Source of the DNA: a virus
Virus record (IMG/VR): IMGVR_UViG_3300036985_005357
Coordinates: 1 to 45,903 of that record
DNA length: 45,903 nucleotides
Reading direction: 5' to 3' (one strand)
Shown: piece by piece, positions 10,039 through 16,998 of the stretch
Numbering within the stretch: the first letter of the stretch is position 1
How the letters are laid out: each line of letters begins with the position of its first letter
Position numbers and translations under genes: made by a program
Notes under the pieces: generated by a model
Seen by the model: only the letters and a program-made list of their open reading frames with translations
The model's database searches: none
What the model was told of the DNA's origin: nothing

Positions 10039-10898
10039 TAGATATTAGTTTCGTATTGCAAGCTTTCTAATTGATTTAGTCTCTTCATCTTCTGAAAAGT
10101 GGACGGTTTTAACTTGGACATTTTTAACTCCGTTGAAGCGTTTCTTAAAGCTATGCTTTCTTGTCGTTCATACACTTGGTATAGATTTGCTAATCCTTGT
10201 GCATCATTATTTCCCATCAACCTCTCAGCAAGTCTTCTCTTTAAGTGGTATTCCAAGTAAACCTCTAAATGTCCATTCTTAGTTTCAGGTATCTCGATAT
10301 TTCCATCTTCATCAACAGGTAGTCCATAATATTGCATATAGATGTGACCTGCATTAAAATTTGCTTGTAAGTTATAATTTATAATAACTATCTCGTTAGG
10401 ATTATCTCTAACAATTTTATTTCTACAAGTTTTGTGACAATTACTCTTAACAAAAGACTTTCCAAGTGTCAATAATGTCGGATTGCTATAATTAAATTGT
10501 ACCTTATTACCATTGTAGTACAAATTTTCTCTAATAACTTTCTCAGTGGTTTTCTCACATGAAGCATTACATTCATCCCAAACTTTGGTATTAATTGTAC
10601 GTTCCCTGTAAACTACAGAGTTTATTAAGGAATCTTGTTCTACATCCACACCTGTTGTAAATCCTGCTGGATTACAAAGGAAGGCAGCATATAAACTGAA
10701 AAAGGACTGTGGTAAAACTGCATATCCATTAGCCACTTCAACCATAGTTTCTTGAAGTTGCATTATGTCGTTTCCAAATCTTTTTAATCCTAATGTTATA
10801 TCTCTATATAAAGATGTATCATCTATTAACCCAGCATCGTCATACTTACTAAGGTCGCTTTTTACTTGGGCTATGATGCCCTCAACATTGCTATACAT
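10038..10898 (-). CDS. Tail adaptor/connector-like structural protein
   Basis: A 286-residue mixed alpha/beta protein with helical ends. The N-terminus (IIAQVKSDLSKYDDAGLID) and C-terminal helices (EYHLKRRLAERLMGNN onwards) with a beta-rich middle resemble the P22 gp4-like tail tubular or ring proteins annotated in crAss-like phages. Four Cys residues cluster in the middle (CNASC, CHKTC), a possible metal or disulfide site. It shares one base with the next gene and follows the IHF-like gene by one base. The assignment is an inference from position and overall character. Confidence 0.7.
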   Translation of the reverse strand: MYSNVEGIIAQVKSDLSKYDDAGLIDDTSLYRDITLGLKRFGNDIMQLQETMVEVANGYAVLPQSFFSLYAAFLCNPAGFTTGVDVEQDSLINSVVYRERTINTKVWDECNASCEKTTEKVIRENLYYNGNKVQFNYSNPTLLTLGKSFVKSNCHKTCRNKIVRDNPNEIVIINYNLQANFNAGHIYMQYYGLPVDEDGNIEIPETKNGHLEVYLEYHLKRRLAERLMGNNDAQGLANLYQVYERQESIALRNASTELKMSKLKPSTFQKMKRLNQLESLQYETNI

Positions 10899-10899
10899 T

Positions 10900-11382
10900 T
10901 TAAATAAAGTTTAATTTTTTGAAAGAGTATAAATACATTTTGTATGTAACACCTCGATCTAATTTTGCTTCTAATCTTTTCTTCAACACATCTGTAAAGT
11001 TTTTATCTAATGTCCAGCCAAGTAAAGGTCGTCCACCCTTTCTACAAGGGTAAAATATTAATTGTACTTTCTTACCTCCGTGTTTCTTATAGATGGATAT
11101 TTTTGTATTTCCATCTTCCTCTTCTTTTTGAAAGACGTGTTTCCTCTGACTACGGTATACAAAAAAATACCCTAAATTCCTAAGCATAACACCACCTTCA
11201 TTTTCTATAAGGTCGTCTCCTATCTTTTTTAAAAGGCTATTTGTAATAAGCCTTAACTGAGCTTGCGAATTTACTTGTAATTTCTTTTTTAGAGTTTTTT
11301 TATACTTCAAAAAAGTAAGGTACTCTCTTTGCCCTGTAATAGTTGCAACAGGCTCAATAACATTTGTTCTTGTATAACCCAT
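10900..11382 (-). CDS. IHF/HU-like protein of the tail module
   Basis: A 160-residue basic protein. The pattern of a helical N-terminal half (AQLRLITNSLLKKIGDDLIE) followed by GGVMLRNLGYFFVYRSQRK matches the IHF/HU fold, in which two helices are followed by 'V.L..lG.f.v..r'. IHF-like genes next to the tail genes are a hallmark of crAss-like phages, where some such proteins serve as virion ring proteins instead of nucleoid proteins. Long Lys/Arg-rich strands follow (KHGGKKVQLIFYPCRKG). The start shares one base with the upstream stop (TAATG). A DNA-bending and a structural role are both possible. Confidence 0.72.
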   Translation of the reverse strand: MGYTRTNVIEPVATITGQREYLTFLKYKKTLKKKLQVNSQAQLRLITNSLLKKIGDDLIENEGGVMLRNLGYFFVYRSQRKHVFQKEEEDGNTKISIYKKHGGKKVQLIFYPCRKGGRPLLGWTLDKNFTDVLKKRLEAKLDRGVTYKMYLYSFKKLNFI

Positions 11383-12077
11383 TATTGAATAGTTTTAGAT
11401 TTTTGGTTTGAATCCATATTTGGGTTTTCATCCTTTATAGAGGTTCTATAGATTGACCCCACTTCCTGTAAAGTATCTCGTAACACTAAGTCAAGAAATC
11501 TATCAGGGCAGATAAAGTTGTACTCCCAAGTAGATTTACAATTACATTCTATACAGCTTGATACTTCCTCAGCACCTTTTGTATCCATTGTAATCATCCT
11601 AACTTCTACAAGTTCGTTTGTTGAATTTGGTAAGTATAGATATCCATCCTTTATGTAAAAATATCTTGTTATATCTCTTGAATACTTTTTCCTCTTTTGC
11701 AGATTAATAAACATAGTAGGCGTAATATAATCGTAGCTTGCAGATTCTTCCACATTAGTTACACTTATAATTCCTGATCCGTTTTTTCCAAATAATCCTT
11801 CCGGAAGTTTTTTAATAGACTTCATTACACTAGCACAAGTTCTGAACTCAAAGATATCACAATCTTTGTGTGTAACAGCTTGTAATTCTACGCAAGGGAC
11901 AGTAGTAATTATATCTTCTTCTCTGAATAAAGTCATTTCATCTAACTTTTGACTGATCAAAAACTTAGCTTTTACTTTTCCTATCTTAAGAATAAATCTT
12001 TTACTTATATGCCCATCTTTTGTAATAGCTTTTAGGTTATTAACAACTCTTGAGACAAACTCATTATTTGTAATCAT
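11382..12077 (-). CDS. Tail ring/adaptor-like structural protein
   Basis: A 231-residue protein when started at the ATG at 12077, which overlaps the upstream stop as ATGA. The alternative ATG at 12128 would add 17 residues and a 55-base overlap, and is less likely. The middle is beta-rich, with a Cys cluster CIECNC followed by STWEYNFICPDRFLDLVLRD and a polar C-terminal tail. A C-terminal helix of the type 'FLDLVLRDTLQEVGSIYRT' occurs in connector and adaptor proteins of podoviruses. The exact role is not known; its position in the tail block suggests a ring between portal and muzzle. Confidence 0.7.
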   Translation of the reverse strand: MITNNEFVSRVVNNLKAITKDGHISKRFILKIGKVKAKFLISQKLDEMTLFREEDIITTVPCVELQAVTHKDCDIFEFRTCASVMKSIKKLPEGLFGKNGSGIISVTNVEESASYDYITPTMFINLQKRKKYSRDITRYFYIKDGYLYLPNSTNELVEVRMITMDTKGAEEVSSCIECNCKSTWEYNFICPDRFLDLVLRDTLQEVGSIYRTSIKDENPNMDSNQKSKTIQ

Positions 12078-12385
12078 TTTTTGTAAAATATGTTGAATGT
12101 ATCTTTTATATCTTTTAGAACTATGCACTGTTCATACATCTCTAATTCTATTAATCTATCAATAGATAAATCTATCGTGGGTACCACTTCGTCAGGTGTA
12201 AGAACTATATCTGTACCTACTTTTTTTGAGTACACATTCAAAACTAAGTAATCACCTGGTAATTTTAGAAAAGAGTTTTTTTGACTCTCTTGAATCAACT
12301 CATCTCTTTGTCTCTCTTGTAAGGAAGATAGTTTTACTTTAAATTCCTCCTCTTTGAAATGGTATGTTCTATCAATATCAAACAT
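12074..12385 (-). CDS. Hypothetical tail-module protein, 103 aa
   Basis: First gene of the tail transcription unit, preceded by a good promoter and a very short leader. The protein has a charged N-terminal helix (residues 10-36), a strand-rich middle (KLPGDYLVLNVYSKKVGTDI) and a C-terminal helical part (DLSIDRLIELEMYEQCIVLK). No family was recognised. It overlaps the following gene by four bases (ATGA), so translation is probably coupled. Confidence 0.7.
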   Translation of the reverse strand: MFDIDRTYHFKEEEFKVKLSSLQERQRDELIQESQKNSFLKLPGDYLVLNVYSKKVGTDIVLTPDEVVPTIDLSIDRLIELEMYEQCIVLKDIKDTFNIFYKK

Positions 12386-12398
12386 AATTAGTTTTTCT

Positions 12399-12430
12399 CA
12401 AAAATACAAACTTCCGTAAAGTTAGACAAA
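12399..12430 (-). promoter_or_regulatory. Bacteroidetes-type promoter of the tail module
   Basis: The minus strand reads TTTG, 20 bases, then TATTTTTG, a full match to the -33/-7 consensus of Bacteroidetes housekeeping sigma factor. The -7 box ends 14 bases before the ATG at 12385. It drives the tail hub genes after the upstream terminator. Confidence 0.75.
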
Positions 12431-12450
12431 AGTGTAGTTTTATCTATAAC

Positions 12451-12474
12451 AAAAAACCCCCCTGAAAAGGAGGG
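12451..12474 (-). terminator. Rho-independent terminator
   Basis: On the minus strand CCCTCC-TTTTCA-GGGGGG (one G-T pair) is followed by six T. It lies 36 bases past the stop of the 180-residue gene and directly before the tail-module promoter. Confidence 0.85.
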
Positions 12475-12510
12475 CTATAGGAATAGATAAAACCAACAAA
12501 AATCTACTTC

Positions 12511-13053
12511 CTATGATATCTTAGTTACTTTGAAAACTGCATTTTGTGGATATGAATTTGCATTAGCTGATCCTCTGATTGAAAGTACATCCCCAGCCAC
12601 AAGAGCTACATTAGTAGCAAATACAATGAATGGTACTACTGCTGGACCTGTTGGAAGTGTCACTGTCTTACTTGTAATTACACTGTACTCTGATAAGTTT
12701 TTAAAAAGTTTTAAATTCAGTGTTCCAGCAGTAGGTGTGTTATATTCCCCGACATACTGTATCTCATAATCTCCACCTTCTCCAACAGGGATTGTATAGG
12801 TTGTTCCCGTAATCACTGTAGGTGTTGCAGGTATTATTGCTACCGTTCTAATTCCTAACGGAGTATTTGTATAGTAGGGGATATTACTAACTTCACTATT
12901 AGTACAACACTCAAGTGCACATAAATAATCAGTTATTTTTTGAACAACTACTTCAATAGCATCTCCTGTAAGTATTCCTACGCATTCAATATCAGCTCCT
13001 GTGTATCCACACGGAGTGCTAGGTGTAGGTATTACTTCATCATCACAACACAT
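12511..13053 (-). CDS. Cys-rich small fibre/decoration-like protein
   Basis: A 180-residue protein. The N-terminal 50 residues are Cys-rich (MCCDDE, IECVGILTGDAIEVVVQKI, LCALECC) and share the pattern 'C . G ... G(D).(L/I)..V...I' with the three genes upstream. In Bacteroidetes phages such segments precede fibre or decoration domains. The rest (about 70-180) is a predicted beta sandwich with Thr/Val-rich strands ending in VLSIRGSANANS, like receptor-binding or capsid-decoration domains. It ends with TAG just before a terminator, so it is the last gene of this cluster. The function is inferred. Confidence 0.7.
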   Translation of the reverse strand: MCCDDEVIPTPSTPCGYTGADIECVGILTGDAIEVVVQKITDYLCALECCTNSEVSNIPYYTNTPLGIRTVAIIPATPTVITGTTYTIPVGEGGDYEIQYVGEYNTPTAGTLNLKLFKNLSEYSVITSKTVTLPTGPAVVPFIVFATNVALVAGDVLSIRGSANANSYPQNAVFKVTKIS

Positions 13054-13064
13054 AAATATATACT

Positions 13065-13763
13065 TTAAAGGGTTATTATTCTATAAGTAACGTAAATTGT
13101 AAAAATACCGTCACCTAATGTAGCATCTCCAATAGGACTAAATATTCTTACAGGTTGATTTTCTACAATTTGTACATCAAGAGTGTCCTTTTTAGAAAAT
13201 GTGCAAAAAGTGCTAGAAGGCCATGCCAATATACTGTCAGATCTAAACTGGTGAAATGTGGCTGTATCAGTTATTAAATCTATTGATGTATTAGCATGGT
13301 TGTACACTGCCGAATCAAAATCTAACTTACAACTTCCTGATAAAAGTTCTATCGCATATCCTGGTCCAGGTGCTGCTACTATTATTACAGGTGCAGAAAA
13401 TAATGCTTTTGTTTGTGTGGTGGTTAATTTCACCTTTGCTGTTAAATAACCACTTTCTCCATTACAAACATATTCTGTAGAGATTAAGTCATCTGTAGCG
13501 GAGTCTTTAACTTGTATTCTTACACCACCTGTAGCACAATTAACCCCTGCAAGTTCTGTTGTCAACACTACATATGTAGTATTTTCGATATTACAAAACT
13601 TCTCATTAATATTTGCTAATGCTGTACTTAATAAATCTCCTTTTGAAACATCTATACAAGACAAGTCAGCATTTGTGTATCTTACACATCCTGCATCTAC
13701 TTCAAATTTACATCCACAATCTTGCTCTGCGCAAGGTGTAACATCATTGCATCCACATCCCAT
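13065..13763 (-). CDS. Cys-rich small fibre/decoration-like protein
   Basis: A 232-residue paralogue-like member of the Cys-rich cluster. The first 60 residues contain ten Cys (MGCGCND, CAEQDCGC, CVRYTNADLSCID, CNIE) and the motif KGDLLSTALANINEKFCNIE. The C-terminal 150 residues are strand-rich with a hydrophobic AAPGPGYAIELLSG stretch and end with a beta segment (FTIYVTYRIITL). There is no signal peptide. It probably forms a trimeric virion fibre or decoration; this is a guess from pattern and neighbourhood. Confidence 0.68.
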   Translation of the reverse strand: MGCGCNDVTPCAEQDCGCKFEVDAGCVRYTNADLSCIDVSKGDLLSTALANINEKFCNIENTTYVVLTTELAGVNCATGGVRIQVKDSATDDLISTEYVCNGESGYLTAKVKLTTTQTKALFSAPVIIVAAPGPGYAIELLSGSCKLDFDSAVYNHANTSIDLITDTATFHQFRSDSILAWPSSTFCTFSKKDTLDVQIVENQPVRIFSPIGDATLGDGIFTIYVTYRIITL

Positions 13764-13766
13764 AAA

Positions 13767-14069
13767 TTATAATTTTATTCGTAAATACCCTAAAGTATCT
13801 ACATAAGGTTTTCCTGCAATAAGTCCTCCAACCCCTGCAGCTGTATCATTAGCATAAGTTGTAAGTGCAGTTAAATCAATTGTCTTATTTGAAAGGTTTT
13901 TCACCTTATCCATTATCTTAGTAATAACAGTAGTTAGTGTAGCTCCTACACCAATACCAAAGAAATTGTATGCAATAACTGTAGAAACACAGCTTGTACT
14001 TATAATCTCATTACAATCTAAGGCAGTATCATCTACCGTAGGTTTATTTATTTCGTCGCAACTTGGCAT
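13767..14069 (-). CDS. Small Cys-containing fibre-like protein, 100 aa
   Basis: A 100-residue protein with four Cys in its first 27 residues and the segment GVGATLTTVITKIMDKVKNL, the same 'G..L..V...I' heptad-like motif as its neighbours. The C-terminus GKPYVDTLGYLRIKL is a short strand. It looks like the shortest member of the Cys-rich family, perhaps a fibre stalk without a head domain. It ends three bases before the next start. Confidence 0.65.
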   Translation of the reverse strand: MPSCDEINKPTVDDTALDCNEIISTSCVSTVIAYNFFGIGVGATLTTVITKIMDKVKNLSNKTIDLTALTTYANDTAAGVGGLIAGKPYVDTLGYLRIKL

Positions 14070-14075
14070 GTCTTA

Positions 14076-14543
14076 TTAAGGTGTTAAGATGTTTACTTGA
14101 TCTAACAATAATTGAAGAACCTCTTTAAGGTTTGTAGGCTGTAGTCCACATGCATCAACTAGTAATCCATAATCTAAGCCTACACAAGAAATATCTTGAG
14201 TGAATATAGGAGAACAGTTTTCACATGAAGGACAATCTGCACAAGCCATACCTACATAAGTCATAATTGCTTCCAATTTTGCATCTAAGGTTATGATAGC
14301 ATCTCCCACTGTAATATGTCCACCTGTTAGTGGATATGTAATACAAGTGTTTGTAAGACCAGCTAAATCTGTCTCATCCTTTAATGTATTTATTTGCTCG
14401 TTAATGTCTTCTATAACCACTTCAAGATTAAAGCATCCTGGGGCTGTTAATGCAGAATCATCTACTAGTGTACCTTCATAAGTTACACAGACAGCGTTTA
14501 TTTTCTTTCCACATCTGTCGGAAATTTTATCGTTACAGCTCAC
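14076..14543 (-). CDS. Cys-rich protein with three internal motif repeats
   Basis: A 155-residue protein that starts with GTG at 14543; a stop codon lies directly upstream in frame, so no ATG is available. Three degenerate copies of the family motif follow each other: residues about 18-55 (VCVTYEG ... CFNLEVVIEDINEQI), 67-96 (CITYPLTGG ... ITLDAKLEAIM) and 117-155 (SCVGLDYG ... TNLKEVLQLLLDQVN). A CADCPSCENC cluster sits between the second and third. Repeats with 'L..V...I' helices suggest a trimeric stalk. It overlaps the upstream gene by 11 bases. Confidence 0.68.
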   Translation of the reverse strand: MSCNDKISDRCGKKINAVCVTYEGTLVDDSALTAPGCFNLEVVIEDINEQINTLKDETDLAGLTNTCITYPLTGGHITVGDAIITLDAKLEAIMTYVGMACADCPSCENCSPIFTQDISCVGLDYGLLVDACGLQPTNLKEVLQLLLDQVNILTP

Positions 14544-14793
14544 TTAATTTAAGTATTGAATTTTTTATAACTTGTTCTCTTATGGTTGTTGTTTCGTCAT
14601 CTCCTAAGTAGCAAATGTTATTACAAACAAATCTATCAAGATACAACATCTCTTTCATCTTCTTACTTGATACACCACAACCATGATCAAAGCGTATCTT
14701 TTTTAATACATCCATAGAAGCTTCCTTAAAGTATTTTGCCAACACTTCGTTTGTAGGAGAATTTATTCTATTATGTACGTTGAGAGTACTCAT
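14533..14793 (-). CDS. Hypothetical protein, 86 aa
   Basis: A mostly helical 86-residue protein of unknown function. It has a central DHGCGVSSKKMKEMLYLDRFVC stretch with three Cys up to residue 61. It overlaps both neighbours (23 and 11 bases), which supports translation in the same operon. Position among small virion-type genes suggests a structural or chaperone role; nothing more can be said. Confidence 0.65.
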   Translation of the reverse strand: MSTLNVHNRINSPTNEVLAKYFKEASMDVLKKIRFDHGCGVSSKKMKEMLYLDRFVCNNICYLGDDETTTIREQVIKNSILKLSEL

Positions 14794-15019
14794 TTTTAAT
14801 GTATGTATTAAGCATGCTTATCTTTTCTTGTGTCGGGCATATTCCTGGAGCAACAGCTATTAAACTATCTATCTCCGTTATTACGGCCATATATTCTTCT
14901 CTTAGTTCTACTGTCTTTGCCGTATTGTAAAGTGTAGTTACAAGCTTTCTGAAGTTCCTAAGTTGTACTATGTTGTTAGAACATTTACCTCTCGCAGCAG
15001 CACATGGAGCACATCCCAT
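14771..15019 (-). CDS. Hypothetical Cys-rich protein, 82 aa
   Basis: The start chosen is ATG at 15019, which shares one base with the upstream stop (TGATG); the TTG three codons earlier has no support. The N-terminus MGCAPCAAARGKC holds three Cys, and the rest is helical (residues 18-70). Many Bacteroidetes phages have small helical proteins with a CxxC-type N-terminus in this region. Function unknown. Confidence 0.65.
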   Translation of the reverse strand: MGCAPCAAARGKCSNNIVQLRNFRKLVTTLYNTAKTVELREEYMAVITEIDSLIAVAPGICPTQEKISMLNTYIKNEYSQRT

Positions 15020-15543
15020 CAATGACAAGTTTTACAATCGTTCAACCTGTCTACTAATTTTTGAGCTTGTTGAAATAACATTCCACACTCTTTCTCCATG
15101 TCATAACGAAGATGAGCTTCAGCTCCTTTCAAGATAAAGTCTATTTCTGCGAGCTTGTCGATAATTAAGTCTTTGCTTGGATTTGAGATGCTGTCAATAT
15201 ATATTTTATCTATTTCCATTTGTAAGAGGTCCGTCTTTAAATACTTTCTCTCTTTATTATAAGTGGAGGGGGATCCAATAACTTTAATTATGTAGATTCC
15301 GTCAGATAAAGTTTGTACATCTTCGCTATCACATTCAACACAACTTCCATCTAAGGTAATTGAATTAAAAATGTTTACTTTGTTTTTATCAAAGTATCTA
15401 GTTTTAGGTGTTGCAAATCCAGGTAGTGTAACTTCAATAATTGATGGTCGGTTTTCAATCAACGCCCAATCAGAAAAGTCAAAGACCTTTAAGTAATACA
15501 AATCACTCTTTACATCAAAATCAATACTTATTTTTTGACTCAT
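15019..15543 (-). CDS. Hypothetical structural-type protein, 174 aa
   Basis: First gene of the small Cys-rich cluster. The N-terminal 100 residues are strand-rich (IDFDVKSDLYYLKVFDFSDW, IIEVTLPG) and the C-terminal 70 helical, ending in CKTCH. The overall plan, a beta sandwich plus a helical end, would fit a virion baseplate or decoration protein. A promoter -7 box ends five bases before its ATG, so the mRNA may begin at or next to the start codon (leaderless). No family was recognised. Confidence 0.7.
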   Translation of the reverse strand: MSQKISIDFDVKSDLYYLKVFDFSDWALIENRPSIIEVTLPGFATPKTRYFDKNKVNIFNSITLDGSCVECDSEDVQTLSDGIYIIKVIGSPSTYNKERKYLKTDLLQMEIDKIYIDSISNPSKDLIIDKLAEIDFILKGAEAHLRYDMEKECGMLFQQAQKLVDRLNDCKTCH

Positions 15544-15547
15544 ACTA

Positions 15548-15578
15548 CAAAAATAACTTAAATGGTAAGGTTATCAAA
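15548..15578 (-). promoter_or_regulatory. Bacteroidetes-type promoter, -7 box abutting start codon
   Basis: The minus strand reads TTTG, 19 bases, TATTTTTG. The final G is five bases before the A of the ATG at 15543, placing the expected transcription start at the start codon. Confidence 0.75.
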
Positions 15579-15671
15579 AATTATAGCCTTTTTTGATATT
15601 TGAAAAATTAACAATTATTTTCAGTATAAATTAGGTAGTCTTGTTTTTATGTTGTAACCTTGCATCTGAAA

Positions 15672-15805
15672 AACGTGAGGCTCCTATAATAGGTCACGTT
15701 GAAAGTCAAAATAGACTTGAAGCTAAACAAGCAGCAACTTAGTAATAAGGTTTGACTTGTAAGGGAGAGGTATTATTAAACTTTCCAACTATATTTTTTC
15801 TTTAT
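15672..15805. ncRNA. Candidate structured RNA (strand probably +)
   Basis: Three successive hairpins can be drawn: AACGTGA/TCACGTT (15672-15700) enclosing CCTA-TAA-TAGG; AAGTC/GACTT (15703-15718); GTAATA/TATTAT (15742-15776). A T-rich run (TATTTTTTCTTTATTTTTT) follows on the plus strand. No known RNA family was recognised and no clear promoter is visible upstream. A 33-codon open frame starting with TTG (15641-15742) overlaps it, so a coding explanation is not excluded. Confidence 0.3.
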
Positions 15806-15852
15806 TTTTTGTTGGTTTTTTCTAATTAAGAAGCGAAGCACAATCGAGCTTT

Positions 15853-15994
15853 TGCGAAAAAGGTCGCACACAGTACTTCAAACACAGTTCATAAAAGAAA
15901 CAGAATTTATAACTACTGATAATTGAGGCGATAGCCGAAAATTATCCTCTTCCGCCGAGTGGCGGCCCACGGAGTGAATCCACTAGTTTAGTGG
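15853..15994. other. Cluster of four hairpins
   Basis: Stems seen: TGCGA/TCGCA (15853-15868); GATAATT/AATTATC (15918-15946) with an inner GGC-GATA-GCC hairpin separated by a GA/GAA internal loop; CCGCC-GAGT-GGCGG (15952-15965); CCACTA-GTT-TAGTGG (15980-15994). No member of a named RNA class was recognised. Confidence 0.45.
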
Positions 15995-16000
15995 TTTATC

Positions 16001-16091
16001 TATCTTTTATGAGTAGTTTTTGTAATTACCTATACACTAGGAGGGTAAATATATCTTTTATGGGTATTTTTTATAACTACCTATACACTGG
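16001..16091. repeat. Two 40-bp direct repeats, 51-bp period
   Basis: Copies at 16001-16040 and 16052-16091 share the frame TATCTTTTATG.GTA.TTTTT and end in ACCTATACACT; they differ at about five positions. The 51-bp period keeps reading frame, so the plus-strand open frame that crosses them also repeats 17 residues. Could be binding sites or a duplicated leader for the mini-gene at 16195. Confidence 0.75.
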
Positions 16092-16194
16092 TGACTTAGT
16101 AAAATCTTTAATATATTTACTCTTAAAATTACCTTTACTAAGGGAATTTCTTGGAAAGTTTTATTTTTTAGATTACCTTTATAGAAAATCTTAC

Positions 16195-16362
16195 ATGAAG
16201 TATTACGCTGTCAGAGTTGGTAGAATTATTGGGATATACTTTCTGTGGAAAGATTGTGAAGCCCAAACTAAGGGTTTTCCAGGAAGTGAATTTAAAGCTT
16301 TCACTTCCATAATGGATGCCGTAGAATATATAGGTTTTGAGAGAAGCTTATACGGTAAGTAA
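16195..16362 (+). CDS. Mini-protein with viroplasmin/RNase H1 N-terminal-like domain
   Basis: A 55-residue plus-strand gene within a minus-strand region. The sequence KYYAVRVGRIIGIYFLWKDC followed by EAQTKGFPGSEFKAFTS closely follows the caulimovirus viroplasmin domain (Caulimo_VI), which in RNase HI is the N-terminal domain that binds RNA-DNA hybrids. No catalytic RNase H domain follows. The ATG at 16195 is chosen because the domain begins there; an in-frame extension back to 15991 crosses the direct repeats and looks non-coding. Its last 15 bases overlap the convergent endolysin gene. No strong promoter is visible. Confidence 0.65.
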   Translation: MKYYAVRVGRIIGIYFLWKDCEAQTKGFPGSEFKAFTSIMDAVEYIGFERSLYGK

Positions 16363-16998
16363 TTTGTAAAACTCCTTAGTAATCTCTATACGCGAATCAA
16401 GCCCGTTGACTCCTCCGTTAATTCTTTTAGTTAGTTTAGTTATAGATTCTGTACTTACAGACTTAGCTATATCCCACAACTTATTCTTAGCAAAGAAAAA
16501 TAATGCACTTTCAAAATAATACTTAACAGCAACTTGCGATGGATCTTTCATAATAGATTGGTCCTTTATAAAGTCTGCAAAGGCTTGGTAATTTGCTCTA
16601 CCAGTCAACTGCAATGATCCTCGCCCCCTGTACAAACTTCCATCCCCTGAGGCTTCGTTACCATTTCCGTTTTGGTTAGCATATACAAAATTTGCCACGG
16701 CAACGCTGTTACCAGCTAAGGCTTTAGCTCTATCCTTCTCTGTAGATGATAACACTCTATCCTTATTTATGTCAAAATCTGATTTAAAGATTTGAAGCAT
16801 TCTTTCCACAGAGTAATTAGTGTTCTCCACTCCTGTTTTAAATCCTCCTGTTTCGTGATAACATTGCCCAAAGAAATTTGCTGTTTGCTCATTACTTAAT
16901 TTATAAAAAGCTTTAGCCTTTAATAAGCATTCTTTACCAAACTCACCATCAGGAGCTGCTCCAATTTTTTTCTGAAATTCTTTTATTGCTTCACTCAT
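16348..16998 (-). CDS. Endolysin, GH19 chitinase-like
   Basis: A 216-residue peptidoglycan hydrolase. After about 35 residues that resemble a shortened peptidoglycan-binding helix (IKEFQKKIGAAPDGEFG) comes a GH19-like domain: FFGQCYHETGGF with Glu49 as catalytic acid, ANQNGNGNEASGDGSLYRGRG with Glu115 as the second acid, and the conserved GRGSLQLTGRANY and RINGGVNGLDSR segments. No signal peptide, so release depends on the holin. It is the last gene of the lysis cassette and overlaps the spanin-like gene (ATGA). Confidence 0.88.
   Translation of the reverse strand: MSEAIKEFQKKIGAAPDGEFGKECLLKAKAFYKLSNEQTANFFGQCYHETGGFKTGVENTNYSVERMLQIFKSDFDINKDRVLSSTEKDRAKALAGNSVAVANFVYANQNGNGNEASGDGSLYRGRGSLQLTGRANYQAFADFIKDQSIMKDPSQVAVKYYFESALFFFAKNKLWDIAKSVSTESITKLTKRINGGVNGLDSRIEITKEFYKLLTV

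Larger units (their letters stand above)
15579..16194. other. Hairpin-rich non-coding region
   Basis: About 600 bases without a convincing gene on either strand, unique in this otherwise packed window. It holds two hairpin clusters (15672-15805 and 15853-15994) and a pair of 40-bp direct repeats (16001-16091), each listed separately. The part at 15840-15990 looks richer in G+C than its surroundings. It lies between the lysis cassette and the promoter of the small-protein cluster, where the minus-strand transcript of the lysis genes must end. Confidence 0.6.

Noticed and set aside
12078-12128. Upstream ATG for the gene at 11382
   Set aside because: It gives a 55-base overlap with the preceding gene, whereas the ATG at 12077 gives the ATGA overlap typical of this genome.
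15641-15742. 33-codon open frame with TTG start that reads like a protein near its end (GHVESQNRLEAKQAAT)
   Set aside because: There is no ATG and no promoter, and the frame is crossed by strong hairpins. It is kept only as an alternative to the RNA reading.
15913-15946. Hammerhead ribozyme-like CTGAT ... GAAA
   Set aside because: The conserved CUGAUGA core is interrupted by four bases that pair in a longer stem, and no matching cleavage site or third stem was found.
16001-16091. Possible CRISPR-like array
   Set aside because: Only two imperfect copies with an 11-base spacer and no cas genes.
15991-16194. N-terminal extension of the viroplasmin-like mini-gene
   Set aside because: The extension is built from the two 40-bp repeats and hydrophobic, low-quality sequence. 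The known domain begins exactly at the ATG at 16195.
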